A DNA stretch of 64,000 bases from TMP-24 sp041397305 (GCA_041397305.1 JAWKWX010000006.1:1-64000); one strand, 5' to 3'; positions 17,725 to 26,862 are shown, numbered from the stretch's first letter. Made by a program: numbers and translations. Notes: generated by a model from the sequence alone, not told the origin.

Positions 17725-18897
17725 ATGAGCCTGTCCGTCTCCGTCCTCGATGCAATCGACAAGATCGCGCCCCAAGACTGGGATGCCTGCGCCGCGCCAG
17801 AGGCCGCGACAGGTCGCCCCGACAATCCCTTCCTGACCCACCGCTTCCTGCTGGCGCTTGAAAAATCCGGGTCGGTCGGGCCGGGCACCGGCTGGCAAAG
17901 CCTGCATCTTGTGGCCCGCGACGGGGACGAGGTGGCGGGCGTCCTGCCGCTTTATGCCAAAAGCCACAGCCAGGGCGAATATATCTTCGATCACAGCTGG
18001 GCCGACGCCTATGAGCGGGCGGGCGGGCGCTATTACCCGAAACTCCAGTCCGCCGTGCCCTTTACCCCCGTCACCGGCCGCCGCTTCCTCTGCCGCCCGG
18101 GGCGACCGGACGCGCGCGAGGCGCTCCTCGGCGGCGCCCTGTCGCTCGCGCGCCAGAACGGCATATCGTCGCTGCATGTCACCTTCTGCACCGAGGAGGA
18201 ATGGCGCTGGGGCCAGACCGTGGGCCTCCTGCCGCGCCTCACCCAGCAGTTCCATTGGGATAACCGTGGCTACGCCAGCTTCGACGCCTTCCTCGCCGAC
18301 CTCTCCTCGCGCAAGCGCAAGACGATCCGCAAGGAACGCAGCGTTGCGCAGGGCTTCGGCGGCACCATCCGCCGATTGACCGGCCAGGACATAAGGCCCG
18401 CCCATTGGGACGCCTTCTGGACCTTCTACCAGGACACCGGCAGCCGCAAATGGGGGCACCCCTACCTGACCCGCGCCTTTTTCGACCTGATCCACGAAAC
18501 GATGCGCGACGATCTGATGCTGGTCCACGCCGAACGGCAGGGCCAGCCCGTCGCGGGTGCCTTGAACTTCATCGGCCGGAACACGCTTTTCGGTCGCTAC
18601 TGGGGCGCGATCGAGGATCACCCCTGCCTGCATTTCGAAGCCTGCTATTACCAGGCCATCGACTTCGCCATCGAGTGCGGCCTCAATCGGGTCGAGGCGG
18701 GCGCCCAGGGCGAACACAAGCTCGCGCGCGGCTATCTGCCGGTGCCGACCTGGTCGCTGCACTGGCTCGCCGACCCGGGCCTCGCCCGCGCGGTCGAGCG
18801 CTATCTGAAAGCCGAACGCGAGGCCATCGGGCAGGAGATCGAAGCGCTGGCCGACCTCGGCCCGTTCCGCGCCGGGCCGGATGGTTCAGGGGATTGA
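17725..18897 (+). CDS. FemAB/GNAT-like acyltransferase (DUF482/COG3146 type)
   Basis: The 390-residue soluble protein resembles the COG3146 group of predicted N-acyltransferases. Characteristic stretches are NPFLTHRFLLALE near residues 38-50, YIFDHSWADAYERAGG and YYPKLQSAVPFTPV near 88-115, then RKRKTIRKER (about 197-206) and AGAQGEHKLARGY (about 330-342). These fit the double-GNAT fold of Fem-type transferases that use aminoacyl-tRNA or similar donors, but the substrate in alphaproteobacteria is unknown. Start chosen at ATG 17725, which matches the family's N-terminus; a longer in-frame start would overlap the GDPD gene. Confidence 0.82.
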   Translation: MSLSVSVLDAIDKIAPQDWDACAAPEAATGRPDNPFLTHRFLLALEKSGSVGPGTGWQSLHLVARDGDEVAGVLPLYAKSHSQGEYIFDHSWADAYERAGGRYYPKLQSAVPFTPVTGRRFLCRPGRPDAREALLGGALSLARQNGISSLHVTFCTEEEWRWGQTVGLLPRLTQQFHWDNRGYASFDAFLADLSSRKRKTIRKERSVAQGFGGTIRRLTGQDIRPAHWDAFWTFYQDTGSRKWGHPYLTRAFFDLIHETMRDDLMLVHAERQGQPVAGALNFIGRNTLFGRYWGAIEDHPCLHFEACYYQAIDFAIECGLNRVEAGAQGEHKLARGYLPVPTWSLHWLADPGLARAVERYLKAEREAIGQEIEALADLGPFRAGPDGSGD

Positions 18898-18954
18898 AAC
18901 TTGCGGCCCCCGGCAGGACTATTCCGGCGGCAAATACATACGGGAGGATGAAAG

Positions 18955-19326
18955 ATGACAGGGCCCCTGACCAAAGAGGAACGCGAAAGCGAACTGCCCG
19001 CGCTGGGGGAAAGCGGCTGGCGTGCCGTCCCGGACCGCGATGCGATCCGCAAGATCTGGAAATTCAAAAGCTTCTCCGAAGCCTGGGGCTTCATGTCGCG
19101 CGCCGCACTCATCGCCGAAAAACTGAACCACCACCCCGAATGGTCGAATGTCTACAATGTGGTGGACGTGACGCTGACGACCCATGACGCGCCCGGCCTC
19201 TCGGCGCTCGACCTCACATTCGCCAGGCGCCTCGACAAGGTCGCAGGCGCGGCGGAGGTCCAGCGCGACCATTCCGAACCCGTCACCTGTCTGTGCCAGG
19301 AGCACGCAGCCAGAAAAGGGGCCTGA
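18955..19326 (+). CDS. phhB: 4a-hydroxytetrahydrobiopterin dehydratase (PCD/DCoH family)
   Basis: The enzyme dehydrates carbinolamine pterin to regenerate the cofactor of aromatic hydroxylases. The signature EKLNHHPEWSNVYNVVDVTL at about residues 55-74 carries the catalytic His pair, and DLTFARRLD follows. The core ends near residue 97; a further ~25 residues form a tail with two Cys and a His (CLCQEH) that most PCDs lack. GGAGG precedes the ATG at 18955. No aromatic amino-acid hydroxylase gene is in the window, so the substrate partner is unknown; in bacteria without it, PCD may act in molybdopterin metabolism. Confidence 0.88.
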   Translation: MTGPLTKEERESELPALGESGWRAVPDRDAIRKIWKFKSFSEAWGFMSRAALIAEKLNHHPEWSNVYNVVDVTLTTHDAPGLSALDLTFARRLDKVAGAAEVQRDHSEPVTCLCQEHAARKGA

Positions 19327-19355
19327 CCCCCCGGAGGGCCGCGCGCTCCCGCCGG

Positions 19356-19841
19356 TCAGAGCGTATCGAGCAGCGCCTCGCCCTGCGAGATGTTGCATTC
19401 GCCCGGCTTGTCCACGTTCAGGCGCGTGATGACCCCGTCCTCGACCAGCGCCGCGTACCGGTTCGACCGCCCGATCAGGCCAAGATGCGGCGCAGTGAAA
19501 TCAAGGCCCAGACCCTTGGTCATCGACCCGTCCGCATCGCCGAGATGGACGATCCCGGCCTTGGTTGCCCCAGTGGCCTCGCCCCAGGCCTTCAGCGTGA
19601 ACGGGTCGTTGACGGATATGCAGAGGATCTCGTCGACACCCTTGGCCCGAAACTTGTCCGCCGTGCGAATGAAGCTGGGGACATGCGATGTCGAACAGGG
19701 GCCCGTGAACGCGCCGGGAAGGGCAAAGACTACGACCTTGCGGCCCTTCAGCCTCTCTCCCAGCCGCACCGTCTCGGGACCGGTGTCGCCCATGGTTACG
19801 AGATTTGCATCGGGCATGCGCCCACCGACCGAAAGCTGCAT
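19356..19841 (-). CDS. Peroxiredoxin, Prx5-like
   Basis: A 161-residue atypical thiol peroxidase reducing hydrogen peroxide and alkyl hydroperoxides. LPGAFTGPCSTSHVPS places the peroxidatic Cys at about 49 with the PxxxTxxC motif complete. Further Cys at about 74 (EILCISV) and 152 (GECNIS) could resolve; the last matches the C-terminal resolving position of Prx5 proteins. No signal peptide, so cytoplasmic. It is convergent with phhB and divergent from the flavoprotein at 19921, with 79 bp for both promoters. Confidence 0.92.
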   Translation of the reverse strand: MQLSVGGRMPDANLVTMGDTGPETVRLGERLKGRKVVVFALPGAFTGPCSTSHVPSFIRTADKFRAKGVDEILCISVNDPFTLKAWGEATGATKAGIVHLGDADGSMTKGLGLDFTAPHLGLIGRSNRYAALVEDGVITRLNVDKPGECNISQGEALLDTL

Positions 19842-19920
19842 CGTTCATCCTCTCGCGTTGCGTTTTCCGGCCCCGACGATATAGGGTTCTCGCCTGCAAG
19901 GACCAGAGGGAGAATGGCGG

Positions 19921-21129
19921 ATGAGCGGGATCGTGATCGTTGGCGCCGGTCAGGCAGGCGCATCGCTCGCCGCGAAACTGCGCGCGCTCGGCTATGGCGG
20001 TCCCGTCACGCTGATCGGCGAAGAGCCGGTCCCGCCCTATCAGCGCCCGCCGCTGTCGAAAGGCTATCTCCTGGGCGAGATGGACCTGGAACGGCTCTAC
20101 CTCCGCGCGCCCGCTTTCTGGGCCGACCAGAACGTCACGCTCCGCCTCGGCGCCCGCGTCGCCGCCATCGACCCCGCGGCGCGCACCGTAACGGTTGACG
20201 GCGAGGCGCTGCCCTATGACCAGCTCGCGCTCACCACCGGCTCGCGGCCCCGCACGCTGCCCGCCGCCATCGGCGGCGCCTTGGAAAATGTCTTCACCGT
20301 CCGCACGCTGGCCGACATCGACCGCATGGAACCCCTGATGCGCCAGGGCGCGCGCGCGGTCATCGTGGGTGGCGGCTATATCGGGCTCGAAGCCGCCGCC
20401 GTTGCCTCCAAGCTCGGCCTCACCGTCACCGTGATCGAGGCCGCCTCCCGCATCCTGCAGCGCGTCGCCGCGCCCGAAACCTCGGCCTTCTTCCGCGACC
20501 TCCATGCCGCCCACGGCGTCACGATCCTCGAAGGCACCGGCCTCGACCGGCTCGCGGGCGAGACGAAGGTGACCGGCGCGCGCCTCTCGGACGGCCGCGA
20601 CATCGCGGCCGATCTCGTCATCGTCGGCATCGGCATCCTGCCCAACAGCGATCTGGCCGAGGCCGCGGGCCTCGCCATCGAGAACGGCATCCGGACCGAC
20701 GAGCAGGGCCGCACCTCCGACCCCCATGTCTGGGCGGCGGGCGACTGCGCCTCCTTCCCCCATCAGGGTGGCCGCATCCGGCTCGAAAGCGTGGGCAACG
20801 CGATCGACCAGGCCGAACTCGTCGCCGAGAACATGCTGGGCGCGGGCAAGGCCTACGAGGCGAAGCCCTGGTTCTGGTCTGACCAATATGACTGCAAGCT
20901 GCAGATCGCGGGCCTGAACGCGGGCTACGACCGGATCGTCACCCGCCCGGCCGAGGCAGGCGCCGTCTCCTTCTGGTACTATCGGGGCGACCGTCTTCTG
21001 GCCGTCGACGCGATGAACGACAGCCGCGCCTACATGATCGGCAAGCGCCTGATCGAGGGGGGCCGGTCGCCCGCGCCCGACGTGATCGCCGATCCCGCGA
21101 CCGACCTGAAGGCGCTTCTCAAGGCATGA
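19921..21129 (+). CDS. FAD-dependent NAD(P)H:ferredoxin/rubredoxin reductase-like oxidoreductase
   Basis: The 402-residue flavoprotein has two Rossmann folds: FAD-binding GAGQAGASLAAKL near residues 7-19 and NAD-binding VGGGYIGLEAAA near 145-156. The motif VWAAGDCAS (about 277-285) binds the FAD ribityl chain. The layout matches the putidaredoxin/rubredoxin reductase group that passes electrons to small iron-sulfur proteins, often for a P450 or ring-hydroxylating oxygenase. No such partner is encoded here. AGGGAG lies before the ATG at 19921. It overlaps rsmD by ATGA, starting a three-gene overlap chain. Confidence 0.9.
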   Translation: MSGIVIVGAGQAGASLAAKLRALGYGGPVTLIGEEPVPPYQRPPLSKGYLLGEMDLERLYLRAPAFWADQNVTLRLGARVAAIDPAARTVTVDGEALPYDQLALTTGSRPRTLPAAIGGALENVFTVRTLADIDRMEPLMRQGARAVIVGGGYIGLEAAAVASKLGLTVTVIEAASRILQRVAAPETSAFFRDLHAAHGVTILEGTGLDRLAGETKVTGARLSDGRDIAADLVIVGIGILPNSDLAEAAGLAIENGIRTDEQGRTSDPHVWAAGDCASFPHQGGRIRLESVGNAIDQAELVAENMLGAGKAYEAKPWFWSDQYDCKLQIAGLNAGYDRIVTRPAEAGAVSFWYYRGDRLLAVDAMNDSRAYMIGKRLIEGGRSPAPDVIADPATDLKALLKA

Positions 21130-21689
21130 GGATCATCGGTGGCGCGCGACGCGGATTGAGGCTCGCCGATGTCGGCGCGGGCGATGCCGCCGCCCATCTC
21201 AGGCCCACCTCCGACCGGGTGCGCGAGGCGATCTTCAACCTCCTCCTCAACGGCCCCTACGGCAATCCCGTGCAGGGCGCGCGCGTCCTTGACCTTTTCG
21301 CCGGGACCGGTGCCCTCGGGCTCGAGGCGCTGTCGCGCGGCGCCGCCCGGGTGGCCTTCGTCGATGACGGCACCGCGGCGCGCGCCCTTCTCCGCCGCAA
21401 TATCGGACTGATGCAGGCCACGGGCACGACCGACCTCTGGCGCCGCGACGCGACCCGGATGGGCCCCAATCCCGGACCCGGCCACGATCTCGTCTTCCTC
21501 GACCCGCCCTACGGCAAGTCCCTGGGCGAAAAGGCCCTCGCCGCCTGCCTCGCGGGCGGCTGGCTCGCCCCCGGCGCCCTGATCGTCTGGGAAGAAGGCG
21601 CGCCCCCGCGCCCGCCCGCGCCGCTGGAACAGCTCGACCAGCGCACATATGGCGATACGGTCGTCACCATCCTGAAGACCCCCGCATGA
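21126..21689 (+). CDS. rsmD: 16S rRNA (guanine(966)-N2)-methyltransferase
   Basis: RsmD methylates G966 of 16S rRNA in assembled 30S particles with S-adenosylmethionine. The N-terminus MRIIGGARRGLRL and RPTSDRVREAIFN near 26-38 are diagnostic. SAM motif I is LDLFAGTGALGLEALSRGA (about 55-73) and the catalytic motif IV is FLDPPYG (about 126-132). 187 residues is normal. It overlaps both the upstream flavoprotein and the downstream HAD gene by ATGA, so all three are translationally coupled. Confidence 0.94.
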   Translation: MRIIGGARRGLRLADVGAGDAAAHLRPTSDRVREAIFNLLLNGPYGNPVQGARVLDLFAGTGALGLEALSRGAARVAFVDDGTAARALLRRNIGLMQATGTTDLWRRDATRMGPNPGPGHDLVFLDPPYGKSLGEKALAACLAGGWLAPGALIVWEEGAPPRPPAPLEQLDQRTYGDTVVTILKTPA

Positions 21690-22333
21690 GGCCCGCCGCC
21701 GTCCTCTTCGACTGCGACGGGGTGATCGTCGACAGCGAACCGATCACCATGCGCCTCTTCGCCCGAAGCCTTGCGCGTCACGGCCTGATCCTTTCCCCTG
21801 CCGAAATCGAAACCCTCTTCCTCGGCGGCACGCTCGCGGGCGCGGCCGACGAGGCCCGCCGCCGCGGCGCCCGCCTGCCCGAGGACTGGGTCGAGGCCAC
21901 CTATCAGGAAAGCTTCGCCCGCCTCGCCGAAGGCACGCCCCTCGTCGCCGGCATCGAGGCGCTCCTCGACGCGCTCGACACGGCCGCCCTGCCCTATGCC
22001 GTCGCCTCGAACGGCCCGCACCGCAAGATGGAGGTGACGCTCGGCCAGCATCCCGCCCTCTGGGCGCGCCTCGAGGGCCGCATCTTCTCGCGCGAGGATG
22101 TCGCCCGCCCCAAACCGGCGCCCGACCTCTACCTCCATGCCGCCCGCGCCCTCGGTGCCGATCCCGCCCGCTGCGCCGTCATCGAGGACAGCCCCAGCGG
22201 CGTCCACGCCGCCGTCGCCGCCGGCATGCGCTGCTACGGCTTCAGCGCCGCAACCGACAGCGCGCGCCTCGCTTCCGCAGGTGCGATACCCTTCAGCGCC
22301 ATGGCCAACCTCCACGACCTTCTCTGTCTCTGA
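21686..22333 (+). CDS. HAD-IA family phosphatase
   Basis: A 215-residue haloacid-dehalogenase-type hydrolase. Motif I is LFDCDGVIVDSEP (about 7-19, DxDG form of phosphatases), motif II the Ser/Thr in VASNGP (near 110), and motif III/IV RPKPAPDLYL and VIEDSPSGVHAA (near 140-180). The cap between motifs I and II is the helical C1 type found in beta-phosphoglucomutase and phosphoglycolate phosphatase relatives. The substrate is unknown. It overlaps rsmD by ATGA and converges on map. Confidence 0.88.
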   Translation: MRPAAVLFDCDGVIVDSEPITMRLFARSLARHGLILSPAEIETLFLGGTLAGAADEARRRGARLPEDWVEATYQESFARLAEGTPLVAGIEALLDALDTAALPYAVASNGPHRKMEVTLGQHPALWARLEGRIFSREDVARPKPAPDLYLHAARALGADPARCAVIEDSPSGVHAAVAAGMRCYGFSAATDSARLASAGAIPFSAMANLHDLLCL

Positions 22334-22339
22334 TCACGT

Positions 22340-22388
22340 TCTGTCCCGAAATACTCCGGGGGAGCGCGAGGGGGCAGCACCCCCTCGC
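22340..22388 (-). repeat. Intergenic hairpin + GTATTT repeat copy (HAD-map interval)
   Basis: On the minus strand, following the map stop, stem GCGAGGGGG / CCCCCTCGC (22366-22374 with 22380-22388, loop CAGCA) is followed by CCCCCGGAGTATTTCGGGAC and AGAACG. It lies between convergent genes and likely acts as the map terminator. Confidence 0.7.
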
Positions 22389-22415
22389 ACGGATCGCCCG
22401 CGCAAGCGCGCGAAA

Positions 22416-23222
22416 CTACCAGGTCGGGTGGAACCTGCCCGCGGGCGAGAGCGTGAACAGCTCGCAGCCGTCCGCCGTCACGCCGACCGAATGTTCGAAC
22501 TGTGCCGACAGCGACTTGTCGCGCGTCACCGCCGTCCAGTCGTCGGCCAGCACCTTGGTCTCGGGTCGGCCGAGGTTCACCATCGGCTCGATGGTAAAGA
22601 ACATGCCTTCCTCCAGCCGCGGCCCGGTGCCGGGGCGGCCGTAATGCAGCACGTTCGGCGGCGCATGGAAAACCCGCCCCAGCCCGTGGCCGCAGAAATC
22701 GCGCACCACCGACATGCGGTTCGCCTCGACATAGGACTGGATCGCATGGCCGATATCGCCGAAGGTCCTGCCCGGCCTCACCGCCTCGATCCCCTTGAAA
22801 AGCGCGTCATGCGTGACCTGGATCAGCCGTTCGGCCTTGCGGGGCAGGTCGCCCGCCACATACATCCGGCTCGTGTCGCCATACCAGCCGTCGACGATCA
22901 CGGTCACGTCGATGTTCAGGATATCGCCGTCCTTCAGCACCTTCTGCCCCGGAATCCCGTGGCAGACCACATGGTTCACGCTGATGCACGAGGCATGCTG
23001 ATAGCCGCGATAGCCGATCGTCGCCGAGGTCACGCCCCGCCGTTCGATCTCGCCCCGGATGAAATCGTCCAGCACCTCGGTCGTGGTGCCCGGCACCACG
23101 AGCCCGCCCACGGCATCGAGAATCTCCGCCGCGACGCGGCCTGCCTTGCGCATGCCGGCGAAGTCGGCGGGCTCATGAAGGGTGATGCCGTCCTTGGTCT
23201 GACGGGTGCGCGGTTCGTCCAC
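22416..23222 (-). CDS. map: Type I methionine aminopeptidase
   Basis: The 268-residue metalloprotease removes the N-terminal Met from nascent proteins. All five metal ligands are visible: Asp in NIDVTVIVDG, Asp in WYGDTSR, His in GHGLGRVFH, Glu in FTIEPM, and Glu in FEHSVGV. The ATG at 23222 gives normal length, with a short hydrophilic N-terminus (MDEPRTRQTKDGITLH) before the pita-bread domain. It is convergent with the HAD phosphatase gene, sharing the intergenic repeat, and divergent from the CinA-like gene. Confidence 0.95.
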   Translation of the reverse strand: MDEPRTRQTKDGITLHEPADFAGMRKAGRVAAEILDAVGGLVVPGTTTEVLDDFIRGEIERRGVTSATIGYRGYQHASCISVNHVVCHGIPGQKVLKDGDILNIDVTVIVDGWYGDTSRMYVAGDLPRKAERLIQVTHDALFKGIEAVRPGRTFGDIGHAIQSYVEANRMSVVRDFCGHGLGRVFHAPPNVLHYGRPGTGPRLEEGMFFTIEPMVNLGRPETKVLADDWTAVTRDKSLSAQFEHSVGVTADGCELFTLSPAGRFHPTW

Positions 23223-23344
23223 GGGGCCGGTCCTTTCGAATTCCCGCTCTAGATAGTCAAGAAATCGGCACTTGGCCAGAGCCGGGGCTTTTCGGGGCGC
23301 GCCGTGCGGCCTATAGGGTAACGCATTGGTGATGAAAGGCCGCG

Positions 23345-24076
23345 ATGCAGAACCCTACCGCCTCCATCCTGATCATCGGCGACGAGATCCTGTCGGGGCG
23401 CACCCGCGATGCCAACATGCATTACCTCGCGGGCGAACTGACCCGGATCGGCATCGACCTGATCGAGGCGCGCTTTGTCTCCGACCGGCATGAGGCGATC
23501 GTCGCGGCCGTGAACAGCTTGCGCGCCACGACGGATCAGCTCTTCACCTCCGGCGGTATCGGCCCGACGCATGACGACATCACCGCGGACGCCGTCGCCG
23601 CGGCCTTCGGCCTGCCGATCTCGGTCCGCGCCGATGCCCGCGCGCTTCTCCAGGCCCATTACGACCGCGCAGGCGTCGAGTTGAACGAGGCACGCCTGCG
23701 CATGGCGCGCGTACCCGAAGGCGCCACGCTCATCGACAATCCGATTTCCGCCGCCCCCGGCTTCACCCTCGGCAATGTCCATGTGATGGCGGGCGTCCCC
23801 ACGATCTTCCAGGCCATGGTCGCCTCGCTCCTGCCCCGCCTGACCGGCGGGCGCCCGCTCCTGTCCCAGACCCTGCGGCTGATGCGCGGCGAAGGCGTGA
23901 TTGCCGAGCCGCTGCGCGCGCTGGCGCAGGAATTTTCCGACCTCTCCTTCGGCTCCTACCCGTTCGTGCAGGACGGGGTCTATGGCACCAATCTGGTGGT
24001 CCGCGGCCAGGATGCGGCGCGGCTCGATGCGGCGATGCTGCGGCTGGCGGCGCTGGTGGGCGGTGCGGCCGCATGA
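23345..24076 (+). CDS. Competence/damage-inducible protein A (CinA N-terminal/MoaB-Mog domain)
   Basis: The 243-residue protein is a single molybdopterin-binding-like domain. GDEILSGRTRDAN lies at about residues 11-23 and FTSGGIGPTHDDIT near 64-77, the two loops that define CinA/Mog folds. It lacks the C-terminal amidase (PncC) domain of full CinA, as is common in alphaproteobacteria. Family members have ADP-ribose pyrophosphatase or unknown activity; the role here is uncertain. It overlaps the next gene by ATGA. Confidence 0.85.
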   Translation: MQNPTASILIIGDEILSGRTRDANMHYLAGELTRIGIDLIEARFVSDRHEAIVAAVNSLRATTDQLFTSGGIGPTHDDITADAVAAAFGLPISVRADARALLQAHYDRAGVELNEARLRMARVPEGATLIDNPISAAPGFTLGNVHVMAGVPTIFQAMVASLLPRLTGGRPLLSQTLRLMRGEGVIAEPLRALAQEFSDLSFGSYPFVQDGVYGTNLVVRGQDAARLDAAMLRLAALVGGAAA

Positions 24077-24777
24077 CCGGGCTTCTCGACGCGCTCGACA
24101 GCACCTGGCCCGCCGCCGCGATGCGGCGCGCGGGCGGCTGGCTCGTGCGCGAGGGCCGGGGCGGCGGCAAGCGCGTCTCGGCGGCCACCGTCGCGGCCGA
24201 CGACGCGCGCGCAACCATCGACGCGGCGATAGGGGCGCAACGCGCCCTCGGCCAGCCGCCGCTCTTTTCCCTGCGCGACGGCGATGTGGCAGAGGATGCC
24301 GAACTTGCCCGCCGGGGCTTCCGCACCCTCGATCCGACCGTGCTCTACGAGGCGCCGCTAGATGCTCTGGCGACAGAGCCACCGCGCCACATGACCAGCT
24401 TTCCGATCTGGCCGCCGCTGGCCATCATGGCCGACCTCTGGGCCGAAGGCGGTGTCGGCGCGGCGCGGCAGGCGGTGATGGCGCGCTGCACCCTGCCCAG
24501 GACCGCGATCCTTGGCCGGGTCGAGGACCGGGCGGCGGGCGTCCTTTACCTGGCGGTGGACGGCGATCTGGCGATGGTCCATGCCCTGCATGTGGCACCC
24601 GAGTTCCGCCGCAGGGCACTGGCCGCGAACCTGATGCGCGCGGCGGCGGCCTGGGCGCGTGACGCGGGGGCCACAAGGCTCGGCCTCGCCGTCACCGAAG
24701 CGAATGCCCCGGCCCGCGCGCTTTACGAACGGCTCGGCATGGCGCAGGTCGGCCGGTACCACTATCGCGCCCGATGA
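24073..24777 (+). CDS. GNAT family N-acetyltransferase
   Basis: The 234-residue protein has a GNAT domain in its C-terminal half. Motif A, the acetyl-CoA pyrophosphate-binding loop, reads ALHVAPEFRRRALAANLMRA at about residues 173-192, followed by LAVTEANAPARALYERLGM (about 203-221), the typical motif B. The N-terminal half (about 1-120) is less conserved and could recognise the substrate. Substrate is not inferable. It overlaps the upstream CinA-like gene and the downstream OmpA-domain gene by ATGA each, so it belongs to a three-gene unit. Confidence 0.85.
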   Translation: MTGLLDALDSTWPAAAMRRAGGWLVREGRGGGKRVSAATVAADDARATIDAAIGAQRALGQPPLFSLRDGDVAEDAELARRGFRTLDPTVLYEAPLDALATEPPRHMTSFPIWPPLAIMADLWAEGGVGAARQAVMARCTLPRTAILGRVEDRAAGVLYLAVDGDLAMVHALHVAPEFRRRALAANLMRAAAAWARDAGATRLGLAVTEANAPARALYERLGMAQVGRYHYRAR

Positions 24778-25721
24778 GACGGGGCGCGACCATAGCCGTT
24801 GCCGCGGCGCTTCTGGCCACGGCCGCCCGGGCCGCGCCGCCGCGCCTGCCCGGCCTCGACGAGACCTTCCAGACCGCGCAGCGCCCCGCCGAGGCTGGCG
24901 GCTATGAGCTGCCGGTCGGCGCCTGGGAAGGCGGGCGCATGCCGAAGGTCGCGCTCTCCGGCGCCGTCACCCGCATGGCCTGGCGCCTGCCCGAGGGCGG
25001 CGATACGCTCCGCCGTGCCGAAAGCCTGCGGCAGGCCCTCGCGGATCAGGGCTATGGCGTGATCTTCGCCTGTGCGACCGACGCCTGCGGCGGGTTCGAT
25101 TTCCGCTATGATCTGACGCTCTTCCCCGAACCGGACATGCATGTCGACCTGTCGGACTTCCGCTATCTGTCCGCCGTACATGGCATCGGGCCGGGCGCCG
25201 ATTATGTCGGCCTGATGGTCAGCCGCGCCGGCGCGACGGATTTTGTCGAGATGGTCCATATTTCCGGCAGCGGCACGCCGGGCGCCGCGCCCCCGCCCGG
25301 GGCGCCGCCGCCCCCCCTGCCGGTGCAGCCCGCCGCGGTCCCCGATGATCTGGCCGCGACACTTCTCTCGGACGGCCATAGCGTTCTGGACGGCTTCACC
25401 TTCGCCTCCGGTTCGGCAGAGCTGCAGGTGACCGCCCCGGGCGAGCTTGCGGCTCTGGCGCGGTTCCTGGCCGACAACCCCGAGGCACGCATCGCCATCG
25501 TCGGCCATACCGATGCGTCCGGCGGTCTCGACGCGAATATCGCGCTCTCGCGCCGCCGGGCCGAGGCCGTCGCCGCGCGTCTGGTGTCTGAGTACGGCGC
25601 CGATCCCGCGCGGATCGAGGCGCAGGGCGCGGGCTATCTCGCGCCGCGCGCCAGCAATCTGACCGAAGAGGGTCGGCAGAAAAACAGACGGGTCGAGGTG
25701 GTGCTTACCTCGACCCGCTGA
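24774..25721 (+). CDS. Exported OmpA-domain protein
   Basis: 315 residues. MRRGATIAVAAALLATAARA is a Sec signal peptide (cleavage near residue 20). An unrecognised N-terminal domain (about 25-165) contains a Cys pair (FACATDACGG). A Pro-rich linker (about 168-190) leads to a C-terminal OmpA/Pal peptidoglycan-binding domain (about 195-315) with TFASGSAEL, IVGHTDASG and LSRRRAEAVAARL. The Asp and Arg that bind diaminopimelate appear preserved in GHTDASG and NRRVEVV. It is probably periplasmic and tethered to peptidoglycan rather than forming a beta-barrel, since no barrel domain is present. Confidence 0.87.
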   Translation: MRRGATIAVAAALLATAARAAPPRLPGLDETFQTAQRPAEAGGYELPVGAWEGGRMPKVALSGAVTRMAWRLPEGGDTLRRAESLRQALADQGYGVIFACATDACGGFDFRYDLTLFPEPDMHVDLSDFRYLSAVHGIGPGADYVGLMVSRAGATDFVEMVHISGSGTPGAAPPPGAPPPPLPVQPAAVPDDLAATLLSDGHSVLDGFTFASGSAELQVTAPGELAALARFLADNPEARIAIVGHTDASGGLDANIALSRRRAEAVAARLVSEYGADPARIEAQGAGYLAPRASNLTEEGRQKNRRVEVVLTSTR

Positions 25722-25767
25722 TGTTCCGGTGGCAGCCGGTCGCACACCCCCCGAGGGGCGCTGGGGC

Positions 25768-26673
25768 CTACCAGGCGTCCGGGCCCTTGTCGACAAAGGC
25801 CTGGGCGAGAAAATCGATGAAGGCGCGCACCTTCGGCTGGGTGAAACGGCCCGGCGGATAGACCGCATAGATGCCCAGCGTCTCGACCGGCAGATCGGGA
25901 ATCGCCTCTTCCACCAGCCCCTGTTTCATCGCATCCGCGTAAAGGAACGACGGCAGATAGGCGATGCCAAGGCCCGAGATCGCGGCATTCAGCAGCGACT
26001 GGCCATCGTTCACCGTCAGCCAGCCCGCGGTGCGGATCTGGCGTTTCTCGCCCGAGGGCGCGGTGATCTTCCAGACGTTGCCCGAGGCCTGATTCGAATA
26101 GTGCAAGAGCTTGTGCTCGTTCAGATCGTCGATCTTCTGCGGACGGCCGTAGCGGGAAAAATAGGCGGGCGAGCCGATCATGCGCTTGGCCGTGTCGGTC
26201 AGCTTGCGCGCACGCAGGGTGGAATCCTCCAGCTCGCCCACCCGAATGGCCATATCGAACCCTTCGGAGATGAGCTCCACATAGCGGTTGTTCAAAACCA
26301 TGTTCACCGTGATCTCGGGATATTCCAGCAGGAAGTCCCCCAGAATCGGCGAAAGCAGATTGACGCCAAAGTCAGTGGCGACCGAAATCCGCAGAAGCCC
26401 GGATGGTGCAGATTGCATCGAGGTGACAAGGGCATCCGCTTCGCCCGCATCGTTCAGAACGCGTCGGGCTCGGTCGTAATAGGCCAGTCCAATCTCGGTC
26501 GGCGAAACGCGCCGGGTCGTACGGTTCAATAGGCGTGCGCCGAGGCGGGCCTCAAGCGCGGAAACGTGTTTGGAGACTGCGGATTTCGAAATCCCCATCT
26601 TCTTGGCCGCGTCGGTGAACCCCCCCTGGTCCACGACGGTGGCGAAGGCCTCCATTTCTGTTAGTCGGTCCAT
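25768..26673 (-). CDS. LysR family transcriptional regulator
   Basis: A 301-residue LTTR. The N-terminal winged HTH covers about residues 1-60 (FTDAAKKMGISKSAVSKHVS at 19-38, then LEARLGARLLNRTTRRVSPTE). The effector-binding domain starts near residue 90. It belongs to the group in which the HTH reads MDRLTEMEAFATVVDQGGF, related to regulators of oxidoreductase genes. The start at 26673 is the canonical LTTR N-terminus; a longer in-frame reading to 26856 is unlikely. It lies downstream of fadH on the same strand, separated by 190 bp. Its effector is unknown. Confidence 0.9.
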   Translation of the reverse strand: MDRLTEMEAFATVVDQGGFTDAAKKMGISKSAVSKHVSALEARLGARLLNRTTRRVSPTEIGLAYYDRARRVLNDAGEADALVTSMQSAPSGLLRISVATDFGVNLLSPILGDFLLEYPEITVNMVLNNRYVELISEGFDMAIRVGELEDSTLRARKLTDTAKRMIGSPAYFSRYGRPQKIDDLNEHKLLHYSNQASGNVWKITAPSGEKRQIRTAGWLTVNDGQSLLNAAISGLGIAYLPSFLYADAMKQGLVEEAIPDLPVETLGIYAVYPPGRFTQPKVRAFIDFLAQAFVDKGPDAW

Positions 26674-26862
26674 TGTGCACCCTGAATAGACATTGCCCGC
26701 CGCGGACCGGTATCGACGCCAATTTGGGCAAGAATGCGGAAACGACCCGACAAGACTAGGGTATTGTTCGGAACCGATAGGCCCAATTTCGCCCAGAAGG
26801 GTTCCAAATGGTTGACACCGGACGGCCCATCCGGTCGGCCCAACCCTACAATTCAAGGAAAA

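Noticed and set aside
26680..26862. Partial dyad AATTTGGGC / GCCCAATTT upstream of the LysR gene as its operator
   Set aside because: The arms match imperfectly and are about 50 bp apart, so I could not support it as an LTTR site.
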